From positions 711,991 to 775,990 of the forward strand of contig CAVPKH010000001.1 of NCBI GenBank assembly GCA_963705635.1: 64,000 nt of DNA, read 5' to 3'. Numbering within the stretch: position 1 is the first letter of the stretch; each line of letters opens with the position of its first letter. Position numbers and translations under genes: made by a program. Source of the DNA: VRUE01 sp963705635 (GTDB taxonomy: Bacteria > Actinomycetota > Thermoleophilia > Solirubrobacterales > 70-9). Below the pieces are notes generated by a model. That model worked only from the letters and a program-made list of their open reading frames with translations. It had not been told where the DNA came from and made no database searches. Positions 40,569 through 48,796 of this stretch are shown one piece after another.

Positions 40569-42628
40569 GTGCCGACGACAAGCGCCGCTCCCTCTTCGAC
40601 CCGGAGATCCTCCGGCCCGCCCTGCTCGAGTCGGCGCGCAAGCTCGACCCGCGGGTGCAGGTCCGCAACCCGGTCATGTTCGTGGTCGAGATCGGCGCCT
40701 CGATCACCACCGTCGCCTGGCTGATCCAGGTCTTCGGCGGTCAGCCCCTGGGCGGTGGGCACGAGGCCGCCTGGTTTACCTTCAGCGTCGCGATCTGGCT
40801 CTGGCTGACCGTTGTCTTCGCCAACCTCGCCGAGGCGCTGGCCGAGGGTCGCGGCCGCGCCCAGGCGGCGAGCCTGCGGGCGATGCGGACCGAGACCACG
40901 GCGCGTTTGCGCGACGGAGGCGAGGTGCCGGCATCGGACCTGGCCCGCGGCGACGTCGTCGTGGTCGAGGTGGGCGAGACGATCCCCGGCGACGGCACCG
41001 TGATCGAGGGGATCGCCTCGGTCGACGAGTCGGCGATCACCGGCGAGTCGGCGCCGGTGATCCGCGAGGCCGGCGGCGACCGCAGCGCCGTCACCGGCGG
41101 CACCAGGGTGCTCTCGGATCGGATAGTCGTTGAGATCACCCAGGAGCCCGGCAAGTCGTTCCTCGACCGGATGATCGCCCTGGTCGAGGGGGCCTCGCGC
41201 CGCAAGACCCCGAACGAGATCGCCCTCGGCATCCTGCTCGCCGCCCTGACGCTGATCTTCGTCATCGTCGTCGTCTCGCTGCGCCCCTTCGCCCTCTTCG
41301 CCGGCACCGAGCTCTCCGAGACGACGCTGATCGCCCTGCTCGTCGCGCTGATCCCGACCACGATCGGGGCGCTGCTCTCGGCAATCGGCATTGCCGGCAT
41401 GGACCGGCTCGTCCGCCGCAACGTCCTCGCCCTCTCCGGCCGCGCGGTCGAGGCGTCCGGTGACTGCGACCTGCTGCTGCTCGACAAGACCGGCACGATC
41501 ACCCTCGGCAACCGCGAGGCGGTGGAATTCACCCCGATGCCGGGCGTCAGCACCGAGGAGCTGGCGGAGGCGGCGCAGATGTCCTCGCTCGCCGACGAGA
41601 CCCCCGAGGGCCGCTCGATCGTCGTCCTCGCCAAGGGCTTCGGCATCCGCGAGCACGATTTCGCCGGGCACGAGCCGAGCTTCGTCCCCTTCAGCGCCGA
41701 AACCAGGATGAGCGGCGTCGACTTCAACGGCACCCGCTTGCGCAAGGGGGCCGGCGACGCGATCGAGGGCTGGGTCGCCGCCGAGGGTGGCAGGGCGCCG
41801 GGAGAGCTGCGGGGAGAGCTCGACCGCATCGGGCGGGAGGGCGGTACTCCGCTTGCCGTCGCCCGCAACGAGCGCGTGCTCGGCGTGATCTACCTCAAGG
41901 ACGTGATCAAGGAGGGGATGAGCGTTCGCTTCGACCAGTTGCGGGCGATGGGCATCCGCACGATCATGGTCACCGGCGACAACAAGCTGACCGCGGCGAA
42001 GATCGCCGAGGAGGCCGGCGTCGACGACTTCCTCGCCGAAGCGACGCCGGAGCGAAAGCTGGAGCTGATCAAGGAGCAGCAGGCAGACGGCCGCCTGATC
42101 GCGATGACCGGAGATGGCACCAACGACGCCCCGGCGCTGGCCCAGGCCGACGTCGGGGTGGCGATGAACACCGGCACCCAGGCCGCGCGCGAGGCGGGCA
42201 ACATGGTCGACCTCGACTCCAATCCGACCAAGCTGATCGAGATCGTCGAGGTCGGCAAGCAGCTGCTGATCACCCGCGGCGCCCTCACCACCTTCTCGAT
42301 CGCCAACGACGTCGCCAAGTACTTCGCGATCCTGCCGGCGATGTTCGCCGCGACCTACGCCCTCGCCGGCCAGCGCGGGCCACTCGATGCCCTCAACGTG
42401 ATGTCGTTGGGCACGCCCCGGTCGGCGATCCTCTCGGCGCTGATCTTCAACGCGCTGATCATCCCGCTGCTGATCCCGCTCTCGCTGCGCGGCGTCCGCT
42501 ACCGGCCGATCGGCGCCACCGCGCTGCTGCGCCGCAACATGCTGCTCTACGGGCTCGGTGGCCTCGTCGTCCCGTTCGTCGGCATCAAGGCGATAGACCT
42601 CGTCGTCCACAACCTCCTCGGCGCCTGA
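40565..42628 (+). CDS. kdpB: potassium-transporting P-type ATPase subunit KdpB
   Basis: 687 residues. It has the phosphorylation motif LLDKTGTITLGN near residue 305, the TGES loop (SAITGESAPV) near 160 whose Ser is the inhibitory phosphorylation site in E. coli KdpB, the nucleotide-binding PFSAETRMSGVD, and the hinge MTGDGTNDAPALAQADVG near 515. It has seven membrane helices in the usual places. It hydrolyses ATP to drive K+ uptake through KdpA. ATGA overlap with kdpC. Confidence 0.95.
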   Translation: MSADDKRRSLFDPEILRPALLESARKLDPRVQVRNPVMFVVEIGASITTVAWLIQVFGGQPLGGGHEAAWFTFSVAIWLWLTVVFANLAEALAEGRGRAQAASLRAMRTETTARLRDGGEVPASDLARGDVVVVEVGETIPGDGTVIEGIASVDESAITGESAPVIREAGGDRSAVTGGTRVLSDRIVVEITQEPGKSFLDRMIALVEGASRRKTPNEIALGILLAALTLIFVIVVVSLRPFALFAGTELSETTLIALLVALIPTTIGALLSAIGIAGMDRLVRRNVLALSGRAVEASGDCDLLLLDKTGTITLGNREAVEFTPMPGVSTEELAEAAQMSSLADETPEGRSIVVLAKGFGIREHDFAGHEPSFVPFSAETRMSGVDFNGTRLRKGAGDAIEGWVAAEGGRAPGELRGELDRIGREGGTPLAVARNERVLGVIYLKDVIKEGMSVRFDQLRAMGIRTIMVTGDNKLTAAKIAEEAGVDDFLAEATPERKLELIKEQQADGRLIAMTGDGTNDAPALAQADVGVAMNTGTQAAREAGNMVDLDSNPTKLIEIVEVGKQLLITRGALTTFSIANDVAKYFAILPAMFAATYALAGQRGPLDALNVMSLGTPRSAILSALIFNALIIPLLIPLSLRGVRYRPIGATALLRRNMLLYGLGGLVVPFVGIKAIDLVVHNLLGA

Positions 42629-42651
42629 GCGGAGGGCTGCGAGGACAGGCC

Positions 42652-43818
42652 ATGGCCGCGCCGTCACAAAGCCAAGGGGTGGGCGCGGCGGGTCGCGGCC
42701 ACTACAAGATCTTCCTCGGCATGGCGGCCGGGGTGGGGAAGACCTACCGCATGCTGCAGGAGGGCCAGGCCGAAGCCGCCGCCGGCCGCGACGTGGCGAT
42801 CGGCTACCTGGAGCCGCACAGGCGCCAGGAGACCAGCGACCAGGCGCGCGGGCTCGAGGTCGTGCCGCGCCGCCAGGTCGCCTACCGCGACGTCGGCGTC
42901 GAGGAGATGGACCTGCCGGCGCTGCTCGCTCGCGCCCCCGAGCTGGCGCTGATCGACGAGCTTGCCCACACCAACGCCCCCGGCCTCGAGCACGGCAAGC
43001 GCTTCGGGGACATCGCCGACGTCCTGGCGGCGGGGATCGACGTCTTCTCGACCGTCAACGTCCAGCACCTGGAGTCGCTCAACGACCAGGTGGCGGAGCT
43101 GACCGGGGTGCGCGTGCGCGAGACCGTCCCCGACTCGGTGCTCGGCAGGGCGGACGAAGTGGTGCTGATCGACCTCACCCCGGAGGCGCTGGTGGCGCGC
43201 CTGCGGGCCGGCAAGGTCTACCCCGGCGAGAACGTCGACGCGGCGCTGAGCAACTTCTTCCGGATCGAGAACCTGGCGGCCCTGCGCGAGGTCAGCCTGC
43301 GCCAGGTCGCCGAGGAGGTCGAGTCGAAGCGGCTCGTGCTCGGCGAGGCCGAGCAGCTGGGGACGCGGGAGGGCGAGGGGCGAGTCGCCGCCGAGGTGCC
43401 GAAGGCGGTCGGCGAGCGCCTGCTCGCCCTGGTCCGCCCGCAGCCCAGCTCGCAGCGCCTCGTGCGCCGCGCCTGGCGCTCGGCGCAGCGGCTGGGCACC
43501 GACCTCGACCTGCTCTGGGTCAAGCCCCCCGGCGCACCGATCGGGGGAGAGGTGGAGCGGCAGGTGACGGCGCTGCGCCAGCTCGCCTCGGTGCTGGGCG
43601 CGACGCTGCTGATCGAGGAGCACGACGACGTCGTCGCCGCGGTGGCGCGCGTCGTCCGCGAGCGCGGCAGCACCTACATCATGGTCGGCGAGTCGCGGCC
43701 GCGGCGCGGCCTGGCGCGCCTGCGCGAGCCGCTTCCGCAGCGCTTGATGGACGCGACCCCACCTGGAGTTGACGTGCGGATCGTCGCCCACCGCGGCGGC
43801 AGCGGGGTGCGGTCGTGA
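42652..43818 (+). CDS. kdpD: KdpD N-terminal sensor module (KdpD domain plus Usp domain) without kinase
   Basis: 388 residues. It has the KdpD-domain Walker A GMAAGVGKTYRMLQEGQAEA, IDELAHTNAPGLEHGKRF near residue 105 and DVFSTVNVQHLESLND near residue 138, then a Usp-like domain from ~250 (LLALVRPQPSSQRLVRRAWR, then YIMVGESRPRRGLARLREPL). Membrane, HisKA and ATPase parts are missing; they are encoded by the separate gene at 35095-36243. It may dock on that kinase or act alone. Ribosome site GAGGAC. It overlaps the next gene by GTGA. Confidence 0.85.
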   Translation: MAAPSQSQGVGAAGRGHYKIFLGMAAGVGKTYRMLQEGQAEAAAGRDVAIGYLEPHRRQETSDQARGLEVVPRRQVAYRDVGVEEMDLPALLARAPELALIDELAHTNAPGLEHGKRFGDIADVLAAGIDVFSTVNVQHLESLNDQVAELTGVRVRETVPDSVLGRADEVVLIDLTPEALVARLRAGKVYPGENVDAALSNFFRIENLAALREVSLRQVAEEVESKRLVLGEAEQLGTREGEGRVAAEVPKAVGERLLALVRPQPSSQRLVRRAWRSAQRLGTDLDLLWVKPPGAPIGGEVERQVTALRQLASVLGATLLIEEHDDVVAAVARVVRERGSTYIMVGESRPRRGLARLREPLPQRLMDATPPGVDVRIVAHRGGSGVRS

Positions 43819-44381
43819 TCGAGCACTTCCTGGTCGGCTTTGCCCTTCTGCTCGGGCTCGGTGGCGGCTACCTGATCGCCAGCTCGCGCTGGCGCGGCAA
43901 GCGCTCCGAGCGGCCGCGGGAGGTGCACCAGATCCTGCTGCCCTTCACCGGCACCGAGATCTCGCGCCGCGCCGTCGACGCGGCGCTGCGCCTGGCGCGG
44001 GCCGAGGAGGCGACCCTGATGCCCGCCTACCTTGCCGCCGTGCCCAAGCAGCTGCCGCTCGACTGCGCGATCCCCAGCGAGGCGGCGCGGGCGATGCCGA
44101 TGCTGGAGGCGATCGAACAGCGGGCGACCGGCCAGGGCGTGCCGGTCGACGCCCGCATCGAGCGCGGCCGCAGCTACCGGCACGCGCTCGGGCGCCTGCT
44201 CGAGCACGAGCAGTTCGACCGCGTCGTCGTCCCCGCGACCGCGGCCGGCCGCACCGGCCTCTCCGGGGAGGACATGGTCTGGCTGCTGCAGCGCGCCCCG
44301 GCCGAGGTCCTGATCCTGAAGCCCGGGCCGGGCGACGAGGATCGCGTCCGGGCTGCCGTTCCCGCGCCAGTCGGCGCTTGA
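43815..44381 (+). CDS. membrane-anchored universal stress protein
   Basis: 188 residues from a GTG. An N-terminal helix (FLVGFALLLGLGGGYLIASS) is followed by a UspA domain starting ILLPFTGTEISRRAVDAALR and ending RVVVPATAAGRTGLSGEDMV with LLQRAPAEVLILKPG. In canonical UspA the ATP-binding motif is GxxGxG(S/T); here GRTGLSGEDM only partly matches. As last gene of the kdp run and next to the KdpD-N protein, it probably takes part in K+ signalling (inference). Confidence 0.8.
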   Translation: MIEHFLVGFALLLGLGGGYLIASSRWRGKRSERPREVHQILLPFTGTEISRRAVDAALRLARAEEATLMPAYLAAVPKQLPLDCAIPSEAARAMPMLEAIEQRATGQGVPVDARIERGRSYRHALGRLLEHEQFDRVVVPATAAGRTGLSGEDMVWLLQRAPAEVLILKPGPGDEDRVRAAVPAPVGA

Positions 44382-44463
44382 GGGCCGTCCTGCGGTGCAA
44401 CCCCGCCTCAGCTTTTACGACTTTGCCGATCGACATTGTGCTACCCTGCCGGACTCTTTAGCA

Positions 44464-44490
44464 CTAAGTCAGTCAAAAAACTAAATCAGT
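44464..44490 (+). promoter_or_regulatory. direct repeats in the AT-rich leader of the sulfate operon
   Basis: CTAAGTCAGT (44464-44473) and CTAAATCAGT (44481-44490), 17 bp apart, with GTCAAAAAA between them. The GTCAA(T/A)AAA core recurs upstream of the genes at 48464 and 49615. The stretch 44382-44513 is otherwise non-coding and markedly AT-rich. Confidence 0.45.
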
Positions 44491-44496
44491 AAAGAA

Positions 44497-44513
44497 AGAA
44501 AGGATTCCTTTCT
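44497..44513 (+). promoter_or_regulatory. palindrome enclosing the ribosome-binding site of the sulfate-binding protein gene
   Basis: AGAAAGGA-T-TCCTTTCT, a perfect dyad ending one base before the ATG at 44514. The Shine-Dalgarno AAGGA is in the left arm; the RNA can fold into a 7-bp hairpin with an ATT loop that hides it. It could be a translational switch or a repressor site. Confidence 0.5.
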
Positions 44514-45554
44514 ATGCGGAACGCTCGCAAGGTAACCCGGCGGCGCAGCGTTAACGCGGCCCTCCTGGCCGCGCTATTTGCGTTCGCCCTCGTCGTGGCC
44601 GGATGTGGCAGCAGCAGCGACAGCACTGGCTCCTCCGCCGGCGGCAAGCTCGACGTGGTCGGTTACTCCACCCCCGAATCCGTCTACCAGGAAAGCCTGG
44701 AGCCGGCATTCGAGAAGACTTCCGCAGGGACGGATGTCAGCTTCAGCAACTCCTTCGGCGCCTCCGGCGACCAGAGCCGCGCGGTCGTAGCCGGCCAGCC
44801 CGCCTCCGTCGTCCACTTCGCCCAGGCCGGCGACATGGAACGGCTGGTCGAAGAAGGCGGTCTCGTCGCTGGGAGCTGGGACAAGCAGCCCTACGGCGGC
44901 ATCGCCCAGGACTCGGTGGTCGTGATCAGCGTGCGCAAGGGCAACCCGGAGGGCATCCAGACCCTCGACGACGTGCTCAGCAAGGACGTCGAGGTGGTCA
45001 CTCCCAACCCGTTCAGCTCCGGCGCCGCGCGCTGGAACATCATGGCCGTCTACGGCACCCTGATCAACGAGGGCAAGTCGCCTGATCAGGCGCTGGAAGG
45101 CGTCAAGACGCTGCTCGAAAAGACGGTTGCGCAGCCGGGCAGCGCCCGCGATGCGCTTGCCGCCTTCACCCAAGGCCAGGGCGACGTGCTGCTCGGCTAC
45201 GAGAACGAGGCGATCAAGGCCGTCAACGAAGGCGAAGACGTCGAATACGTCGTGCCGCCCTCGACGATCCAGATCGAAACTCCGATCGCGGTCACCAAAG
45301 ACGCGCCGGAGCCCGCGGCGGAAGATTTCCTCAAGTTCATCTGGTCAGACGCAGGCCAGGAAATCTGGGCCGAAAACGGCTACCGCCCGGTCAACCCGAA
45401 GCTGGTCGACGCGAAGACGTTCCCGACGCCGAAGGATCTGTTCAAGATCAGCCAGTTCGGCGGCTGGAGCAAGGTCAACGACGATTTCTTCGATGACGAA
45501 ACGGGTTCGGTCGCCAAGATCGAGACTGAACTCGGGGTTTCCACCTCAGGCTGA
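44514..45554 (+). CDS. sulfate/thiosulfate ABC transporter substrate-binding lipoprotein
   Basis: 346 residues. A lipoprotein signal with the lipobox VAGC near residue 31. The mature part has VGYSTPESVYQESLEPAF and FSNSFGASGDQSRAV, the sulfate-binding loops of the Sbp/CysP family, and EVVTPNPFSSGAARWNIMAV near residue 160. It captures sulfate outside the membrane for the CysT-CysW-CysA importer encoded directly after it with overlapping start and stop. Confidence 0.92.
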   Translation: MRNARKVTRRRSVNAALLAALFAFALVVAGCGSSSDSTGSSAGGKLDVVGYSTPESVYQESLEPAFEKTSAGTDVSFSNSFGASGDQSRAVVAGQPASVVHFAQAGDMERLVEEGGLVAGSWDKQPYGGIAQDSVVVISVRKGNPEGIQTLDDVLSKDVEVVTPNPFSSGAARWNIMAVYGTLINEGKSPDQALEGVKTLLEKTVAQPGSARDALAAFTQGQGDVLLGYENEAIKAVNEGEDVEYVVPPSTIQIETPIAVTKDAPEPAAEDFLKFIWSDAGQEIWAENGYRPVNPKLVDAKTFPTPKDLFKISQFGGWSKVNDDFFDDETGSVAKIETELGVSTSG

Positions 45555-46456
45555 TGTCCGCGCACCCGGCAAGCGCAACATCGGTTCCCGCACAGCCCCG
45601 GGCAGGCCTGCGCCTGCCCGGGCTCGGCATCGGCATCGGCGGCGGCACGGTCATGCTCTACCTGAGCATCATCGTGCTGCTGCCGCTGGCGGCCGTCGTC
45701 AGCGAAGCCTTCGCCGGCGGCCTCGGCACCTTCTGGGACCAGGTCACCTCGCCGCTGGCGCTGAAGAGCCTGAAGCTGACGGTCGTCTGCTCGCTGATCG
45801 TCGTCGTGGTCAACGGGATCTTCGGCACGATCCTCGCCTGGCTGCTGGTCCGCGACGACTTCCCCGGCAAAAGCGCGGTCAACGCGGTGATCGACCTCCC
45901 CTTTGCCCTGCCGACGATCGTCGCCAGCCTCACCCTGCTGACGCTGTACGGCAACGACAGCCCGCTGGGGATTCACCTGGCGGCTACTCAGGCCGCCGTC
46001 GTCGTAGCGCTGATGTTCGTCACCCTTCCCTTCGTCGTCCGCGCCGTGCAGCCGCTGCTGCTGGAGATGGACCGTGAGATGGAGGCCGCCGCCGCCTCGC
46101 TCGGGGCCGGCAACTTCACCATCTTCCGCCGCATCATCCTTCCCAACCTCCTTCCCGGCCTCGCCGCCGGCGTCGCCCTCGCTTTCGCCCGCGCGCTGGG
46201 CGAGTTCGGCTCCGTCCTTCTCTTCGCCGGCGGGCTGCCCGACACGACCGTCTCCTCGGTCTTCATCCGCAACCAGATCGAGTCCGGCAACGAGATCGGC
46301 GCCTCCGCCGTCTCGGTGGTGCTGCTCGTCGCCTCGCTTTTGCTGCTCGCCGCCGTCTCGTTGATCCAGCGCTGGGCGATCCGCCACGACCGCAGCTCGA
46401 GCGAGTTCATCCCGACGCTCGCCAAGGACGTCGGCGGCGACGGAGGTGGCGTCTGA
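45554..46456 (+). CDS. cysT: sulfate ABC transporter permease CysT
   Basis: 300 residues with six membrane helices, starting VMLYLSIIVLLPLAAVVSEA. The EAA-loop coupling motif EAAAASLGAGNFTIFRRIIL lies near residue 178, and ARALGEFGSVLLFAGGLP follows, typical of CysT/CysU. It pairs with CysW. ATGA overlaps link it to both neighbours. Confidence 0.92.
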   Translation: MSAHPASATSVPAQPRAGLRLPGLGIGIGGGTVMLYLSIIVLLPLAAVVSEAFAGGLGTFWDQVTSPLALKSLKLTVVCSLIVVVVNGIFGTILAWLLVRDDFPGKSAVNAVIDLPFALPTIVASLTLLTLYGNDSPLGIHLAATQAAVVVALMFVTLPFVVRAVQPLLLEMDREMEAAAASLGAGNFTIFRRIILPNLLPGLAAGVALAFARALGEFGSVLLFAGGLPDTTVSSVFIRNQIESGNEIGASAVSVVLLVASLLLLAAVSLIQRWAIRHDRSSSEFIPTLAKDVGGDGGGV

Positions 46457-47256
46457 TGGGCTCCAATCCCGCCAGCCGCTGGGGCTTGCGAGTGCTCGGC
46501 CTCGGCTACCTGACGATGCTGCTGCTGATCCCGCTGGTGATGATCTTCTACAAGACCTTCGAAGACGGGATCGGGCCGCCGCTCGACGCGATCACCTCGC
46601 CCGACGGCCTGCACGCGCTGAAGCTGACGCTGCTGATGGTCGTGATCGCGGTGCCGCTCAACACGATCTTCGGGATCGGCTGCGCGCTGCTCCTGGTCCG
46701 CCGCAAGTCGAAGGCGAACCCGGTGATCGACGCGATCATCAACCTCCCGTTCGCGGTCTCGCCGGTCGTCATCGGCCTCTCGCTCTTCCTTCTCTACGGA
46801 ACCGGCGGCTGGTTCGCGTTCCTCGGCGAAAACGGGATCGAAATCCTCTTTTCGGTGCCGGGGATGGTCCTCGCCAGCATCTTCGTCTCGCTGCCGTTCG
46901 TGGTGCGCGAGACGGTGCCGGTGTTGCAGGAGATCGGCACCGACCAGGAGATGGCCGCCTCGACCCTCGGTGCGAACGGCTGGCAGACCTTTTGGAAGAT
47001 CACCCTGCCGTCGATCCGCTGGGGCGTCGCCTACGGCGTCGTCCTCACCACCGCGCGGGTGCTCGGCGAGTTCGGCGCGGTGACGATCGTCTCCGGCTCG
47101 ATCAGCGGGCAGACCCAGACCCTGCCGCTGTTCGTCGAGAAGCAGTACGCCAACTTCAACTCCACCGGCGCCTACGGCGCCTCCCTGGTGCTGGCGCTCC
47201 TGGCGCTGATCACCCTGTTCGCAATGAACCTGCTCAAACGAAAGGAGGACGCCTGA
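46456..47256 (+). CDS. cysW: sulfate ABC transporter permease CysW
   Basis: 266 residues with six membrane helices. It has the EAA-type motif EMAASTLGANGWQTFWKITL near residue 170 and ARVLGEFGAVTIVSGSI near 200, which is diagnostic for CysW. The ribosome site of the following cysA (AAAGGAGG) lies inside its last codons. Confidence 0.92.
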   Translation: MGSNPASRWGLRVLGLGYLTMLLLIPLVMIFYKTFEDGIGPPLDAITSPDGLHALKLTLLMVVIAVPLNTIFGIGCALLLVRRKSKANPVIDAIINLPFAVSPVVIGLSLFLLYGTGGWFAFLGENGIEILFSVPGMVLASIFVSLPFVVRETVPVLQEIGTDQEMAASTLGANGWQTFWKITLPSIRWGVAYGVVLTTARVLGEFGAVTIVSGSISGQTQTLPLFVEKQYANFNSTGAYGASLVLALLALITLFAMNLLKRKEDA

Positions 47257-48296
47257 TGGGAATCTCAGTCGAGGGAGCAAACAAGCGCTTCGGTGACTTT
47301 CAGGCGCTCGACGACGTATCGATCGATGTTCCCGACGGCTCGCTGACGGCCCTGTTGGGCCCCAGCGGCAGCGGCAAGTCCACCCTGCTGCGGGCGATCG
47401 CCGGGCTCGAGGACCTGGACTCGGGGCAGGTGACGATCAACGGCGAGGACGCGACCGGGAAGCCAGCGCAGAAGCGCGGCGTCGGCTTCGTCTTCCAGCA
47501 CTACGCCGCCTTCAAGCACATGACGGTCTACGACAACGTCGCCTTCGGCCTCAAGATCCGCAAGTGGGACAAGGCGAAGATCTCTACCCGCGTGCACGAG
47601 CTGCTCCAGCTGGTCCAGCTCGAGGGCCTCGCCGGCCGCTTCCCCTCCCAGCTCTCCGGCGGGCAGCGGCAGCGCATGGCCCTGGCCCGGGCGCTGGCGG
47701 TCGAGCCGCAGGTGCTGCTGCTCGACGAGCCCTTCGGGGCGCTCGACGCTAAGGTGCGCAAGGACCTGCGCGTCTGGCTGCGCAACCTCCACGACGAGAT
47801 GCACGTGACGACGATCTTCGTCACCCACGACCAGGAGGAGGCGATGGACGTCGCCGGCCAGCTGGTGCTGATGAACGAGGGCAGGGTGGAGCAGTCGGGC
47901 AGCGCCGACGATCTCTATGAGCACCCGGCCAACGAGTTCGTGATGAGCTTCGTCGGCGAGGTCAACCGGCTCGGCGAGCACTTCGTGCGCCCGCACGACA
48001 TGACCGTCGGGCTCGACCGCGACGAGGGTGCCGAGGAGGCGATGGTGCAGCGCATCGTCGCCCTCGGCTTCGAGGTTCGGGTCGAGTTCGTGCTCGCCGA
48101 CGGCACCGAGGTCTGGGCGCAGCTGACCCGCGCCGAACTCCAGAAGCTGGAGCTGCGCGAGGGCCAGATCGCCTACCTGCGGCCCGGGCAGACCAAGAGC
48201 TTCAGCGGTGATGTCCCGCCGTCCGACGGTGGTGGGGCCTCGACTCCCCGCCGCTCACCGGGCGACGGTGACGCAGAGGTATCTGCAGCCGCTTGA
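47256..48296 (+). CDS. cysA: sulfate ABC transporter ATP-binding protein CysA
   Basis: 346 residues. It has Walker A GPSGSGKSTLLRA, Q-loop FVFQHYAAFKHMTVYDNV, signature QLSGGQRQRMALARAL, Walker B VLLLDEPFGALDAKV and H-loop FVTHDQEEAMDVA. The C-terminal TOBE-like domain (FVRPHDMTVGL, then the AELQKLELREGQI area) and a disordered tail follow. It supplies ATP energy to CysT/CysW. Strong ribosome site AAAGGAGG. Followed by two stem-loops. Confidence 0.94.
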   Translation: MGISVEGANKRFGDFQALDDVSIDVPDGSLTALLGPSGSGKSTLLRAIAGLEDLDSGQVTINGEDATGKPAQKRGVGFVFQHYAAFKHMTVYDNVAFGLKIRKWDKAKISTRVHELLQLVQLEGLAGRFPSQLSGGQRQRMALARALAVEPQVLLLDEPFGALDAKVRKDLRVWLRNLHDEMHVTTIFVTHDQEEAMDVAGQLVLMNEGRVEQSGSADDLYEHPANEFVMSFVGEVNRLGEHFVRPHDMTVGLDRDEGAEEAMVQRIVALGFEVRVEFVLADGTEVWAQLTRAELQKLELREGQIAYLRPGQTKSFSGDVPPSDGGGASTPRRSPGDGDAEVSAAA

Positions 48297-48305
48297 AGAG
48301 GCGAC

Positions 48306-48342
48306 GGGGCGGGGTGCGCTTTGCCGGGTGGCGCCCCGCCCC
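48306..48342 (+). terminator. GC-rich stem-loop after cysA
   Basis: GGGGCGGGGTGC (48306-48317) pairs with GCGCCCCGCCCC (48331-48342), 12 bp with one mismatch and a 13-nt loop, 9 bp after the cysA stop. No T-tract follows. Confidence 0.6.
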
Positions 48343-48365
48343 GACCCGCCGCTGCGTTTGATTAT

Positions 48366-48400
48366 GCGCCCTGGCCCCGAAGCTGTGGGGGACAGGGCGC
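48366..48400 (+). terminator. second stem-loop between cysA and the small gene
   Basis: GCGCCCTG (48366-48373) and CAGGGCGC (48393-48400) with an inner CCCC/GGGG extension, followed by GGAATTTCCTTTGC. It may be the true end of the cys transcript or a leader structure of the 48464 gene. Confidence 0.5.
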
Positions 48401-48433
48401 GGAATTTCCTTTGCTGTTATTCTTGAGTTAGAT

Positions 48434-48443
48434 GGTCAATAAA
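48434..48443 (+). promoter_or_regulatory. GGTCAATAAA motif upstream of the small gene
   Basis: Identical to 49527-49536 upstream of pstS and similar to GTCAAAAAA at 44472-44480 upstream of the sulfate operon. It is preceded by TTAG in both exact copies. It lies 21 bp before the ATG at 48464. Confidence 0.4.
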
Positions 48444-48463
48444 AGCAAGAAAGGAGAGAGCCG

Positions 48464-48697
48464 ATGAGTGCACCCCCCCACACGAAGTTCGTCTCGCGCG
48501 GCAGGCTGAACGGCGTGCTTCGCCAAGGACCCTCGAGAGGTGGGCCGGCCGAAGGCGCCAGTACCCAGCCAGGGCGTGAGCAGAGCGGTCTGGACGAGCT
48601 CGACACCCAGGCTTTCGAGGCTCTCTACTACCGGGCCCGCTTGATCCTCGGCGAGCCCCTTCCCCGACCCGCGCGCTTCCAGCTCCGCGGGCACTAG
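48464..48697 (+). CDS. small protein of unknown function between the sulfate and phosphate operons
   Basis: 77 residues. The ATG at 48464 has AAGAAAGGAGAGAG upstream, a very good ribosome site, and an AT-rich promoter region. The protein is polar and basic at the start (TKFVSRGRLNGVLRQGPSRG) and has a helical ending (LDELDTQAFEALYYRARLIL). No signal or membrane helix. A strong terminator follows 13 bp after the stop. No family recognised, but leader, ribosome site and terminator argue that it is expressed. Confidence 0.6.
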   Translation: MSAPPHTKFVSRGRLNGVLRQGPSRGGPAEGASTQPGREQSGLDELDTQAFEALYYRARLILGEPLPRPARFQLRGH

Positions 48698-48710
48698 CAG
48701 CCCGCCGCGA

Positions 48711-48752
48711 CCCGACCGCGCCGCGGCGCGGTCGGGCCCGCCGCGGCGGGCC
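48711..48752. terminator. double GC-rich palindrome between convergent genes
   Basis: CCCGACCGCGCC / GGCGCGGTCGGG (48711-48736, perfect 12-bp arms) directly followed by the perfect palindrome GGCCCGCCGCGGCGGGCC (48735-48752). A further 10-bp pairing, GGCGGGCCTC with GAGGCCCGCC, reaches toward 48790. It can end both the 48464 gene and the minus-strand gene at 48797. Confidence 0.65.
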
Positions 48753-48796
48753 TCAAAGCGTCATGTCCGCCCGCTTCGAGGCCCGCCGGCCCGTCT

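Noticed and set aside
40307..42667. Very long minus-strand frame opposite kdpB
   Set aside because: kdpB is certain from its P-type ATPase motifs; the antisense frame has only low-complexity composition.
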